Shown here in pieces: positions 10,233-21,059 of a stretch of DNA of 64,000 bases; position 1 is the first letter of the stretch, and the number at the start of each line of letters is the position of its first letter. Where the stretch lies: positions 32,368,721 to 32,432,720 of the forward strand of contig CM030708.1 in the NCBI GenBank assembly GCA_017979445.1, written 5' to 3'. Under the pieces are notes generated by a model. That model had not been told where the DNA came from, did no database searches, and worked only from the letters and a program-made list of their open reading frames with translations. This stretch comes from Akebia trifoliata (Eukaryota; Streptophyta; Magnoliopsida; Ranunculales; Lardizabalaceae). The position numbers were made by a program, and so were the translations under genes.

Positions 10233-13200
10233 ATGGCTGCACCTTTCTTCTCCACTCCTTTCCAACCCTATGTATACCAGGTACTATCTATCAGTCTCTT
10301 ATTGTACTTGTTTCGATTGTTCCTTGCAAATTTAGGATTTTGTTTTGTTCAATTTCGGTAATGGATTCACAATGTGTTCGAATTAAAGATGGTTTGTTGT
10401 GCATTATTGTGTTTTGGGAAATTAGGGTTTATTTTATCCGAAGCATTCAGATTGATTTGTATATAAACTGAATTCTTGTTTTATTTCTATGTTTATGTCT
10501 TAATTAGGTGAAATTCCACTATATTGTTCTATTGTAGAAATCACTTGGAATTCATCTATGATCTCGTCCATGTTTTATATTGGAACTTATAAATTTCATA
10601 AATACTAAGGATTGTAGTGTTAAGGAGGTGCTGAAAATCATTATCGTAAAACCAATTAATCGCTCGGGAATTAACTAAGTTGTTTTTATATCCTCGAGAG
10701 TTTGAGTTTGAGTTTGAGTAAAATGAAGCTCATCTTTGGTGGGAAAATAGGCATTCTTCATAAAAACTCACAATAAGGGTTTTTATGCAAAAAAAAGAGG
10801 CCCTTGTCTCCCAATAAGTCATCAAAGGGTTGAGTTCAAATAATCCATCCTCGGGGTGGTCTTTTTCAGTTTTTACGTATATAGAAAAAAAAAATTCAAT
10901 AAGAAAATGCATTTCTTTTATTTTTTTTTCTCTTGAAATGCATGAGGAGGCTAATCAATTGTTGAAGTAGGACTTAATTATTTGAAATGCCACAAGAAAC
11001 TTCTGGTCTATAATTTATTTAATACCCTAGTTTCCTTCAAAGCTGCAAAAGAGTGGCCACGATAGATTTCTTTTTGGCTTGGATAAGGTGCTCTAGGTTG
11101 TTTTACATCACATTGGGATTGAAATTACACGTTCTTATGAGCTATACACTGTTCAATGATCTCGAGTTGTTTAGAAAGTTATTTATTTATTTTTTTTTTG
11201 AAATGGAGTTCTTCTTCTCATAATGGCATGTTTAGTCAAAGCATGTTGATGGTTGTTTTTGTCACGTGCACACACACACACACACACACAAGAGATCAAG
11301 ATTAATTTTCTTGTATAGGTACGTGGTTATTATAACTTATGTGCTTCCATGCCTAGCACTTAACAATTACCCGAGTTATTTCCAAAAAAATTGAACCTTT
11401 ACTTATCAAAAAATATTTTTTTCTAATAACTAATCTGGTCATCCATCTAAATGAGTTAGTGTAGTTTTGTGGTTTTTGGAACTGGTTTTGAATTATTCAC
11501 TATCACTAAGTACAATAATAAAACAAAAAATGAATTTTTACCCCCCCCCCCCCGACCGAAAAAAAAAAAAGGAAAAGAAAACACACATATTCTTCCATTT
11601 GCTTATTTTTCTTCCTTCTTGAATAGTTGAATGAATTTTTTATGACAAGTTCAAATTATGTGTGAAATTCCTCAGATTTTATTTTTTACCAGACTGGTTA
11701 CATCAAGGGTATGAAAATTTTCACTTGAATATGCATATGTATTTATGTATAAAACATGGCCTTACTTAGAGGCTTGTATATTGTTTATCATTTAATTAGT
11801 TAGAGTTCAAGTGTCTTCAACCTATGTTATTCAGTAAAAGGTTTTTTGTTTTTTTTTTTGGTGTAAAGCCTTTGAGGAGTTCAAAGGAGTTTTCTTTGAT
11901 GACTTCATGAAGAGATGGGATTGGGTTGGTAGATCGTAACAGTAGGGGCTGGGTTTTCTGTTTTTGGTTGGTTGCCTTTTCTCTTGTACTATTTGCTGGT
12001 CACCTCGACCTCTTTTAATACAAATTGCTTTTACCGATAAAAAAAGAAGTTTGAGATCTTGGGCTGAGATGAAGCATGTTAAGAGCTTGCTTGAGCTATT
12101 TGGTTGGATGGGCTGGAAGTGACACATGTGCTCCTAGCCCTGACCTATATTTTTTCATGAATTGACCCTTTTGCTCCAGCCTAACACCTTAGGGAGATCC
12201 AAAAATAATCTAAACATTAAAACACCGGGCATTAGTATAGATGATAATCCCCAATGCTCCCAAAGTTGGAGACAACCACCTAAGTCAAGTGGGTTCTGTG
12301 GAGGAAATCGGAATGCCAACTTCTCCTCTTATTTACCAGTATGATATGAGTACTTATATCTGAGCTTTGTTCATACTCATTAATTTTCTACGTGTTGCAT
12401 AAACTCATGTGACAATTATGTCTTGCAGAGTCCACAAGCTACTGTCACAGCTTTTCAGATTTTGGGCGGTGAAGCTCAGATAGTTCAGGTATTTGGGTCA
12501 TTATATTAACCATGAACTATAACAGATGTCTTCTTTTACTTGTCTGAATTTATGAACTCCTTAGTTCCAATTCATGACCTTGATTCTTTAATTCTCAGAT
12601 TATGTTAAAGCCGCAAGAGAAGGTTATTGCAAAGCCTGGTAAAGTCTCTCTTGCAATGTTTCTGTTATCTATCGTGTGACCGATTTAGTGAACACACTAT
12701 AGTTCAATGAATCATGAGGGTTGCTACTTCTAACTTTTGGACATTTGTAGAAATTTGGTTGTAGCATTAAATTTAGATTTCATTTATTATGGCTGCCATA
12801 TTATGGCCTTTGTGGTATATAACATAGCCGTATTAAAAATATTCAAATCTTTAGCGTATTCCTCTGTGGTACTGATTATAACTGAGGACCATACGTTGAA
12901 AAAAAATCAATGATCTCATTTGTCTCATTTCCTTTTATTATGCCTTGCGTTCTCCTCTTGATTTTGATTTACAGGCATTCACCTTCCAGGGATCAAAAGT
13001 TCCTTCTAGAGTTGTTTTTTTTTGGCTTGGAAAATTTCGTTGGAAAATATTTCAATTGTTGATGACTTCATTAGCTGCAATAGGATAATTGTTGATTTTA
13101 TAAAGCTAGAAGTGAATCTGTGAACAAATTCCTGCTTCATTGTAACGTGTCTCAGAAAGTTAGGGCTCTCCTCTAAAAGTTATTTGTTATGGAGGTTCTT

Positions 13201-16200
13201 TTCTTTCGTTTTACATTGGGGGCTCTGGAGGGAAATAAATAGGACATCATTTGTTGGAAGAAGCATGTATCAGGAAATTGTTCTTTCCATGAAATAGCCT
13301 TTGTATGAGTGAATTTATCTTACACATTTAGTGGGTTATTGTTTGAGGATTTTGTTTTTAGATGGGAGATCATTGTTAATGGGGAGGTGTAGAGGAGTGA
13401 TCTTTCTTTATTTTTCTCCATTTTTGTAACTCCTAGGTTGTATTTCTTTGTTCTTGCTTTTTTTTTTTTCATAAGATTTCTGTACTTCTCAAAAGAAATT
13501 TTCTTTCCATTTTAATTCTTTCTCTCAGTTTTGATCTCGTCCTAGAATTGTGGTGATAAAACTTCCTTTTTTATGCAATCTTTTTTCTCCTCTTTTTGGT
13601 TCATGGATTTACTATGTTATACAAGTTAGAATATACGCAAAGAGTTAAGCTACTACGATGGTTTGGCAATTTCTAGAGTTGGCATAACAATCCTTTAAAA
13701 AAAAACTTGCTTTTTTTAAAAAATTCAAAGGTTGTGACCCATGGGTTAGCTTTTGTGATTGTAGATATTTTGGTCGAACTGCAAAGTTTTTACTTCAAAG
13801 AATGAATTGTCTGTTATAAGATGGCTGATTGATATCTTAGTCCATTTTCCCATTGAGTTTAATATAACAATAGATTGTTTTGTGGTTCTTCACTTGTTTT
13901 TGCGTAGTTACATTTGTAGCATAAGTCATGCCATGTTACCTTTTGTTTGGTTAAATCTCTTTAAACTGCTGATTCTCCTTCCAATTTGAGCATAGTAGGC
14001 ACCAACGGCTCTATTTTCAAGGTTTTGCATCTGATGTTTATGTAATCCTTTTAACCTCTACTTTTTGTCCTGGTCTCAAACTGCAAAATTTTCACTTCAA
14101 AGAAAGAATTGTCAGTTATAACATGGATGATTGAAATCTTAGTCCATTTTACCTAGTGAGTTTAATACAAATACAATAATAAATTGTTTTTTAGTTGTCC
14201 TTTTTTGCCTAGTTACATTTGTAATACAGGCCATGAAATGTTACTGTTCGTTTGGTTACCTCTTTAAACTGCTGAATCTCCTTCCAATTTGAGAGTTTTA
14301 GTCACCCATGGCTCTGTTTTTTAGAGTTGCGCATCTGATGTTTATATAATTTGTAGGTTCCATGTGCTACATGTCTGGGTCCGTTCAAATGGAAAATCAT
14401 TACCTCCATGAAAATGATGGAGGTATGTGGCAATGGATTTTCGGCAAGAGCGTGACTAGCGTAATTTTTCTCAATTCTGGTCCAAGTGATGGATTTGTTG
14501 GTATTGCTGCACCTTCGCTTGCAAGAATACTCCCGGTCTGTACTAAAAAAAACATGTCAAAATTTACTAAGCATCGTAGACCACTAAATTATGCATTATC
14601 CCGCTCAAATACCTTGTAGGGATCCTTTTGAATCTATACATTGCTCATAATGCCACATTCTACATGTGGGGTATTTATTAATTTCCCCTTTTTTGATTCA
14701 CTCTTTATAGATTGATCTAGCAATGTTTGGTGGAGAAATTTTATGCCAGGTAGAGCTGATTTTTTCTCACTGGTTTTTATTTCAATTATTTTGTTCATTT
14801 CTGTAGCAGAGTTTCATTGTTACCTTTTCCTTCTCTTGTTCACTTGAGTGTATATTTCACTTTGTAAAAATGATTTTTGTAGCCAGATGCGTTCCTTTGC
14901 TCTGTCAATGATGTGACAGTCACTAACTCAGTTGATCAGAGGGCACGTAATGCAGTTGTCGGTGCAGAGGTGAGATCATGGATTTCTTTGAACGATAGAT
15001 GGGTCATCATCAATCTCCAAATTTTAAGCAGTTTATGTTCAATCGTGAAATATGCATTCTTCTTCTTCTTATTTTTGTTGTCGTTTCAGTAGGTTTACCT
15101 ACTCACTCACTCGATCATTGTGCTATTGTATTCTAGTCAAGCTTGACTATTTGACCACCAAGTTTATGCTGTTGCAGGGAATTCTGAGACAAAAGGTAAC
15201 TGGCCAAGGGCTGGCTTTCATAGTTGCTGGTGGATCTGGTATACTTTCTTCCTCCATTCCCTTTTATTTCCTTGTAGAGTCTCTTGGAGCCAATTTAATT
15301 CATGAGTTTTTTTTTTCCTCCTGAATAATGAGGCATATTTGACATGCCTTTCTGGATTTAATTAAAAAAAGGTTTTAGCTGTCTCTTTACACCTTTGAGC
15401 TTGTCACAATCTAACACTGCTGTACATGTCAGGATGTGTGTGGACCAAAATCTTTGGAAGTGCTGTGTTGTCATTAGCTTGAAAAATATATCAACTTTAG
15501 TTCTCTTACATGAAACAATTTATGTATCAGCCAGTATCCTTCCAGACATACTTGTAAATTTAACCAAACTCTTGCATAAAAAAGAATAAGGTGGTTCTCA
15601 CTGTTTAATGTGATGGAAATATTTTGTAATATATGAATAAGTCTCATGGTGGTAAATGCGATTTTGATTGTTTTAAATCCATCCTTCTAGATTAATATCG
15701 GAAACTTCTCTTTGTGCTAGTTGTCCAGAAAAATCTCGATGTGGGTGAAGTACTGGTTGTTGATGCCTCTTGCATTGTAGCCATGACAGCTACAATCAAT
15801 TTCCAAGTCAAATATTCTGGTCCCGTGAGGCGGGTGGTGTTTGGGGTGAGTCTCTCTCTCTCTCTCTCATCTTTTTTGTTATTATTCCTATAGAAAATAT
15901 TTGTCTCCAAAGACAATCACCCAATGCCACCTAATATGTTCATCTTTATAACTGTCCATCCTAGAATGATTATTGTGTTATGAAAACTTCTTAATCTATC
16001 TTTGAATTTTATATATTTAATTAATTTTCTTTTTGTATTACAATTTGGATATATTATCATGTATACTTGTAATAGCCATCCATATGATATAAAATGTCTT
16101 ATTATATTATGAAAATTAACTGAAACCAGGCCATCATGCAGCAATGAGTTTGAGGTCTGGCGCTAATTTGAGGGCTGTATCCAATTTAACTGTACATCTT

Positions 16201-16544
16201 TATTCTATTAGAGAGCTGTGTTTCTTGACTATTTCGTTTTGACCTTTCAGGGCGACAACCTTGTGACAGCTGTTCTAACAGGACCAGGCATTGTTTTCCT
16301 TCAGAGTTTGCCCTTCTACAGGCTTTCACAACGTATCGCGAGGTAATTTGTTAATCACCCTCCCCTTAAAAACTCATTATGTCCTCTCTTTTTAAAAAAA
16401 AATGTAAAATGGAGGTATCTGTTTTGCAGGGCTGTTACCTCGCCAAGCATGAGGGAAAATCCTAAATTCTTCATTCAGATAATCATTTTCTTTGTTCTCG
16501 CTTACGTTATGATTCTATCTTCGTTGATCTTAACAGACGTTTGA
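10233..16544 (+). CDS. AIM24/TRAP-like mitochondrial biogenesis protein
   Basis: Ten coding exons: 10233-10280, 12429-12488, 12599-12638, 14357-14535, 14711-14749, 14883-14969, 15178-15238, 15721-15845, 16251-16342, 16430-16544. Phases close exactly to 846 bases, 281 residues. The protein begins MAAPFFSTPFQPYVYQ. It shows the AIM24/DUF124 beta-rich fold: FQILGGEAQIVQIMLKPQE, SMCYMSGSVQMEN, then FVGIAAPSLARILPIDL and a C-terminal FLQSLPFYRLSQRI. It ends in a hydrophobic helix (FFIQIIIFFVLAYVMILSS), a likely membrane anchor. Yeast AIM24 is needed for normal inner-membrane MICOS organisation; the plant role is less certain and is inferred here from family. All introns are GT-AG. Introns 1 (2.1 kb) and 3 (1.7 kb) are long; the latter holds a LINE fragment and a tandem duplication. 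Confidence 0.92.
12984..13320 (+). pseudogene. LINE remnant (zf-RVT) inside AIM24-like intron 3
   Basis: Allowing frameshifts, the plus strand reads GSKVPSRVVFFW.GKF, SIVDD.IS.NRIIVD, then a HWGLWREINRTSF-like string. This is the same order as the zinc-binding end of plant LINE polyproteins (KVPSKVAFF.W; T.DN...R..I; WREIN.R.FE). Stops and frameshifts show that it is dead. Confidence 0.6.
13772..14356. repeat. Tandem duplication (about 300-base unit) in AIM24-like intron 3
   Basis: The stretch 13772-14056 is repeated at 14072-14356 with modest divergence. Shared landmarks are CTGCAAA.TTTT.ACTTCAAAGAA, CTTAGTCCATTTT, TAGTTACATTTGTA, CTTTAAACTGCTGA and GCATCTGATGTTTAT. Only the second unit ends in TTTGTAG, which is the acceptor of exon 4; the first unit has TAATCC at the matching place. 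Confidence 0.85.
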
Positions 16545-17395
16545 TCTTTCTTTTTTTTTCTTTTTTTTTTTTCTTTTTTTAAATCCTTGAATCTCTCAAC
16601 CTAGTTTGTTTCATTTCCCCTTTGGTTTATAATTTCATACAAGTAGATACATATAGGAGAGTTAAAGATTCTTCAAGCCCGGAATGTTTCAATTATGTTA
16701 AAAATTGGTATTGTAGGTGATGTGTATTCAACTGTTTTTAGAATGAAAGAATATTAAAAATGAGTATTATTGGTTAAATCAGATTTGTAATTTCATGGTT
16801 CTATTTCTAGCACTGGAGTGAGCATCTTGTGGAAATTTTAGGTGCAAGAATAGGGCAATATTTCTGAGATCATTGCTTTTTTCCTGTCTTTGTATAATTT
16901 TTTGTGAAGAGTCGGTTTTTTATGCACCCAAAGTAGAGGGAAACCCTCCTCCCACACCTCAGTACATGCCACGTATGCCACAATTCAAGGAATTAAGGCC
17001 TAATGTACCTCGCTTTTAATATTTTCTTAGCTGTGAAGGGGGTGATCAATGGGGGCGTAACACTCAGATATTAGTTCTGATGGATATAGTTGCCCCATTG
17101 GTTTGGCAAAAACCCAATGGACCATGGTTAACCCGCTAGACTCAGAGATATCCTGTTTCGAAAAAAAATTCTTTTGCTGGCTCTAAAATTTAGGGTATTT
17201 AAATACCATTTCACATTGAAAAATACTAAACTGGCTTCCTTATGCTCTGAGCACTTCTCCGATGTGTTTTGTACACTCAGGGAAAATCGATGATTCTCTA
17301 CACAGTGCTACTGGAAGTGTTGTAGAATGTCAGTGTAGCATGGCTCTTTTACGTCTTGGTGAAATCAAACCCACTCTATTATTATTATAAACAGT
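16545..17395. other. 3' flank of the AIM24-like gene, intergenic
   Basis: The first few hundred bases are likely 3' UTR. The remainder shows no gene. Poly-T tracts occur near 16550-16580. Confidence 0.5.
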
Positions 17396-17749
17396 GGGGA
17401 AAATTACTTAAAAGGACTCTGGTGGACGGGCTTCTTTCTAAATAGTCTCCTAAGTCTTGGGGCGATATCTTAACAGTCCATTTAATAATAATAAAAAATC
17501 TTTCTTCATAATCCATGGACCTAATGTCTCATTATAATGGTTTTGAAATACCCAAACTAACATTTTTCTTATCTTCTACACATAATTACGTTTTTCAACT
17601 ACCATTGCGATCATATTCAACAATTTTTTTAATGGTGAATGGTGAATGGCGAATAGAGAATGATATATTAATAATTCGAATATTTAGATATATTTTTTAA
17701 TGGACAACATTAAATAGATAGAGTTTCATCCTATATGGTAAATTTTTTT

Positions 17750-17836
17750 CAGAATAGACCGGTTTTTTGTGAGGATGATCTCTATGGCGAGGAGATCATT
17801 ATTACAGAAAATCAACCCATTTCGAAACTTCTAAAA
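17750..17836. repeat. Family A hairpin (GAGGATGATCTC core)
   Basis: The arms TTTTTTGTGAGGATGATCTC and GAGATCATTATTACAGAAAA fold back around CTATGGC. It is a diverged copy of the 90-100-base hairpin that is frequent at 46.2-46.6 and 51.0-52.2 kb. Confidence 0.65.
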
Positions 17837-18458
17837 GCATCTCCAACAATGCTCTTTAAAGTAAAGAGTATCTTTTGTCAAAAAATGACAAATATTATTT
17901 TAACTAACCTAAAATTTTTTGATTGCTTTACGGAGACTTAACATATCGTTCTTTACTTTTAGTATTTTATATCACTTTACATTTGCTAAAACCTACTTAA
18001 ATTCTACTAAGGGTTGTGACTTCACATCTTGGCAACCAAAAAACATGATCCGATGTTACAGGCATGAAAATAATGAGATTCTAAGAATTTTGAAATATAT
18101 ATATATTATTTTTCATTGTTAAATTTTAATTTTAAGTTTTGAGAATTCGATAGCCGTTCATTTTTAACACTTTGGATCAAGCTCAAAAAATAAATTTTTG
18201 GATATGAGTTTTTCCATGAAATCTAGAAATATGATGTGTGGAATTGCCAATGTGGGCCTAATGACCCTTAGTTAAGATTTAAAATCTTACTAAGTTAGTA
18301 AGAAATATGTTTTTCATTTTTTAACATTAAAATAACTAGTTTTGGAGGCTCTTTATTTTAACATTTACTTTTAAAGAATCTCTTGAAGATGACTTTTTCA
18401 TCTTACACTCTTTAAAGTAAAGAGCCAACACACTTTAAAGAGCTTGTTGAAGATGCTC
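17837..18458. mobile_element. Nested MITE with GCATCTCCAACA termini
   Basis: The left end reads GCATCTCCAACAATGCTCTT and continues TAAAGT; the right end is ACTTTAAAGAGC followed by TTGTTGAAGATGC, so the terminal inverted repeats are about 25 bases. Many plant hAT-type MITEs have this GC(A/T)(A/T)CTCCAAC start. No coding capacity. A related left end is at the right edge of the window. Confidence 0.6.
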
Positions 18459-18528
18459 TAACAAAATGAAAAGTGGTTACAAACTAACGGTAAAAATTGA
18501 CTTCCACGATTCTTCAACTTGTAAATTA

Positions 18529-18629
18529 GGGCTACAAATTTCATAATGGGCTAATTTTTTGTGAAGATAATCCTCTAAACATAAAGATCATCTTCACAAA
18601 AAAGCAGTCCATTCCAAAACTTTTAGCCC
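18529..18629. repeat. Family A hairpin
   Basis: GGGCTAATTTTTTGTGAAGA and TCTTCACAAAAAAGCAGTCC pair around a short loop. Preceded by the AT-rich spacer (CCACGATTCTTCAACTTGTA) that also separates paired hairpins at 51-52 kb, so it is the right half of a broken compound element. Confidence 0.6.
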
Positions 18630-19325
18630 ATATTCCAAGACGCTTTGTCTATAAATTTTTTTTCTTGAACCCGACCCTTTTTTAATTTATTTTACGATAT
18701 ATAAAAAAAATGAAGAACAAAGTTGTAATTCTATTATTATTATTATTATTATTTTGATGTTTACATCGTGACTTTTGAATCGAATGTCTATTTTGCAACT
18801 ATGATGAATGATTTTTGGGTATTATGATTAGACCTAGTATCGAAATCAACAAAAAGGAAAAAACATGAAAAATCTTGATTACATTTGTGATGTTGTTATT
18901 GTCAAGTTCAACATATTTATTGTACAACTCACCACTTAATTTTGAGTTCACCATTTTTTGTTGTCCAGTTCAACATTTTTATTGTTAATTTTTAAGTTTT
19001 TTTTCTTTTTTTTCAATGAAAATATTGTCAAATTCAACAATAGTTTAACATGACTTAAAAGCGTTGAGTTCATCAATAATATAATAAATATAAACAAGTT
19101 ACATTATAGTAATATTTTGAGTTCGAACTATAATTATTGATGAATGTGATGCTTTTAATTCATGTTTAATTATTGTCAAGTTTAACAATAAAAATTGGTG
19201 AGTTTGACAATAATGGATTATTAAGAGAGAGTTTTTTACTAAATGGACTATTAAGATGTTGCCCCAAAAGTTAGGGATTATTTGGAAAGAAACCTGTCTA
19301 TTAGGGTCCTTTAAGTAATTTCCCC

Positions 19326-20100
19326 TAAAAAATGACTGAAAAGCACTCATCTCGAGCACTTTTTTTCAAAGAATTAATTGCATTATTGAGCCGACATGGA
19401 TTGTCAAGATGGCCAAATAAAAACTGAATGTCTCTAACATTCATGATTTAGAATAGATTTAAAAGAAAATTCCTTTTTTATTTAAAACTTAATCAAAGGC
19501 TTTAAAAATGAAGGGTCACATTACGCCCACATTCAAAAGTCAAACCTAATGGCAAAAAAATTACCTTCCCTTCTTTCTTTTAAAACTTTCTGCTTCAAAT
19601 CCATGTGGCATCTAATCATATTTTTGGATACCATACAAAAGTTCCGTCATGGAACAAGACTCTTTCCATTTCAACCTTCAAACCTCAAGAAATGAGATTG
19701 TATTTTTTAACCCGAAGACAATAGGACTTTTGATATAAAAATCAAGGGTTTGTTATAAGGGATTAAAGTCAGTTTGAATGGTGAATTAAAGCCAAAAAAT
19801 TTAAATGAATAAGAATAATTTATCATAGATATCGAAGAGTTGAAGAAGAAAAAAATCATTTATGATTTGACATCGTTTCACACATTGTTGTGCACAGAAC
19901 CATTGATGCTTCTCACTCGATGAAAAGCATTTATGATATTTATGATTTTGTATACACATCCATGCCAACAATGTGTGAAAGGATGTCAATTTCAATGTTA
20001 AATTAAGAGTTTTTGACTTCTCATAGAGATAGATTGAGAAGAGTGGGGGGGCTTTTTTGGGCTGGGTTTTAAAACGGAGGCCCAATTATTCTGGGGCGGG
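19326..20100. other. Intergenic; upstream of the E3 ligase gene
   Basis: No gene seen. It includes one foldback hairpin, listed separately, and AT-rich sequence. Confidence 0.5.
19869..19987. repeat. Foldback hairpin, family B
   Basis: GACATCGTTTCACACATTGTTG and CAACAATGTGTGAAAGGATGTC are complementary except for single mismatches. The loop region contains ATTGATGCTT/AAGCATTTATGAT arms. Located about 270 bases before the probable transcription start of the E3 ligase gene. Confidence 0.7.
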
Positions 20101-20111
20101 CTGCGTGTTGA

Positions 20112-20350
20112 AAACAACGCGCGTGTGATGACTCACGCGTGCGCCCCAAGCAAATAAATCATAATAATATCCCGAGTCAGCATAGTTAAGTCCTGTATAA
20201 CCGGACGCCAGTTACTTAGCTCCATAAATAGAAGGGGAGAGGTTCTCGTACTCGTAGTCACACTCTAATTCGGTAAAGTCGAAAAATCGTAATACAAACT
20301 TCTGCAATGAAACCCTAACCCTAACTCGAACTCGAACTCGAACTCCCTCT
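20112..20350 (+). promoter_or_regulatory. Candidate promoter and telobox of the E3 ligase gene
   Basis: A dyad-like GC-rich motif, GCGCGTGTGATGACTCACGC, lies at 20119-20138 and includes a bZIP-like TGACTCA core. A TATA-like CATAAATAG is at about 20223. The leader then holds ATGAAACCCTAACCCTAA, a double telo-box word (AAACCCTAA) common in promoters of plant translation and growth genes, followed by four CTCGAA repeats. Function is inferred from motif only. Confidence 0.45.
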
Positions 20351-20557
20351 TTAAATCCACCAAAATTCTCAATAATTCTTTCTACTTGGTCATCCGTCTA
20401 TAGATTTCGATCTCTCTGATTTATCTGAAACTGTTTTAATTTGGTGGATCTGCTTTGGAAGTTCTCTAATCAGGGAATTAGATCGAGGGTTCCATCGTGT
20501 TGAAGATCGTAAATCTGTTGGAGATTTTGTTCTTCGAGATTGGTTCGTGATTCTGCT

Positions 20558-20587
20558 ATGTCAAGATTTTGGGTTTATCAACTCTGA
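20558..20587 (+). promoter_or_regulatory. Upstream open reading frame in the 5' leader
   Basis: An ATG in the probable leader of the E3 ligase gene opens a nine-codon frame (MSRFWVYQL) that stops about 470 bases before the main start. An even shorter ATG frame of three codons (MKP) lies at 20306. Whether they affect translation depends on the true transcription start. Confidence 0.4.
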
Positions 20588-21059
20588 AGACTTGATTTCG
20601 CTGCGGTCGTGTAGTTTTTCCGGAAATCCAAGGGGATTCTATTAGTTTTGGTGCGATTTGTTGCAGAGAAGCAGATTTACGACGATCGGTGGAGATCTGT
20701 TGGTGCGAAGTTGCGATTCGTAGGAAACCTCGTTTGATCTTTTCAGTTTGAAGATTTCTCTCATCTGATCGAAAGTTCTGCCAAAAAATCTCAAAGTTGA
20801 AGAGATCTGATCGTTTTTGACCTAGAGACCTTGAAGATTTGTTCGTGCGTCGTTATTGAGAAAACTTATCACCGAAGAAGCGATTACGATCCAGAAAATA
20901 ACGGAGATAATCACTTGTACTCGTTGTCTTATTTGTGTTTTTAGTTCAATATCAGGCCTTTTTTAAATTACTCGGCCTTTGAATTCGTTTCTGCTCTTTT
21001 TAGGGCTTTTTTTCCGTTCTTGATTTGATTAAACAGTTATCAGAGAAAAAAATTACAGT

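Larger units (their letters stand above)
17396..19325. mobile_element. 1.9 kb non-autonomous DNA transposon with long terminal inverted repeats
   Basis: The first about 95 bases (GGGGAAAATTACTTAAAAGG... CTTGGGGCGATATCTTAA.AGTCCATTTA) are inverted at the right end (TAAATGGACTATTAAGATGTTGCCCC...CCTTTAAGTAATTTCCCC). Long terminal repeats are a trait of Mutator-like and some other foldback elements, but no clear 9-base target duplication is seen. The interior is AT-rich and encodes no transposase. It contains two family A hairpins and a nested MITE. Confidence 0.65.

Noticed and set aside
20306..20345. CCCTAACCCTAA as an internal telomere repeat
   Set aside because: Only two units, in the expected place of a promoter telobox; too short for an interstitial telomere array.
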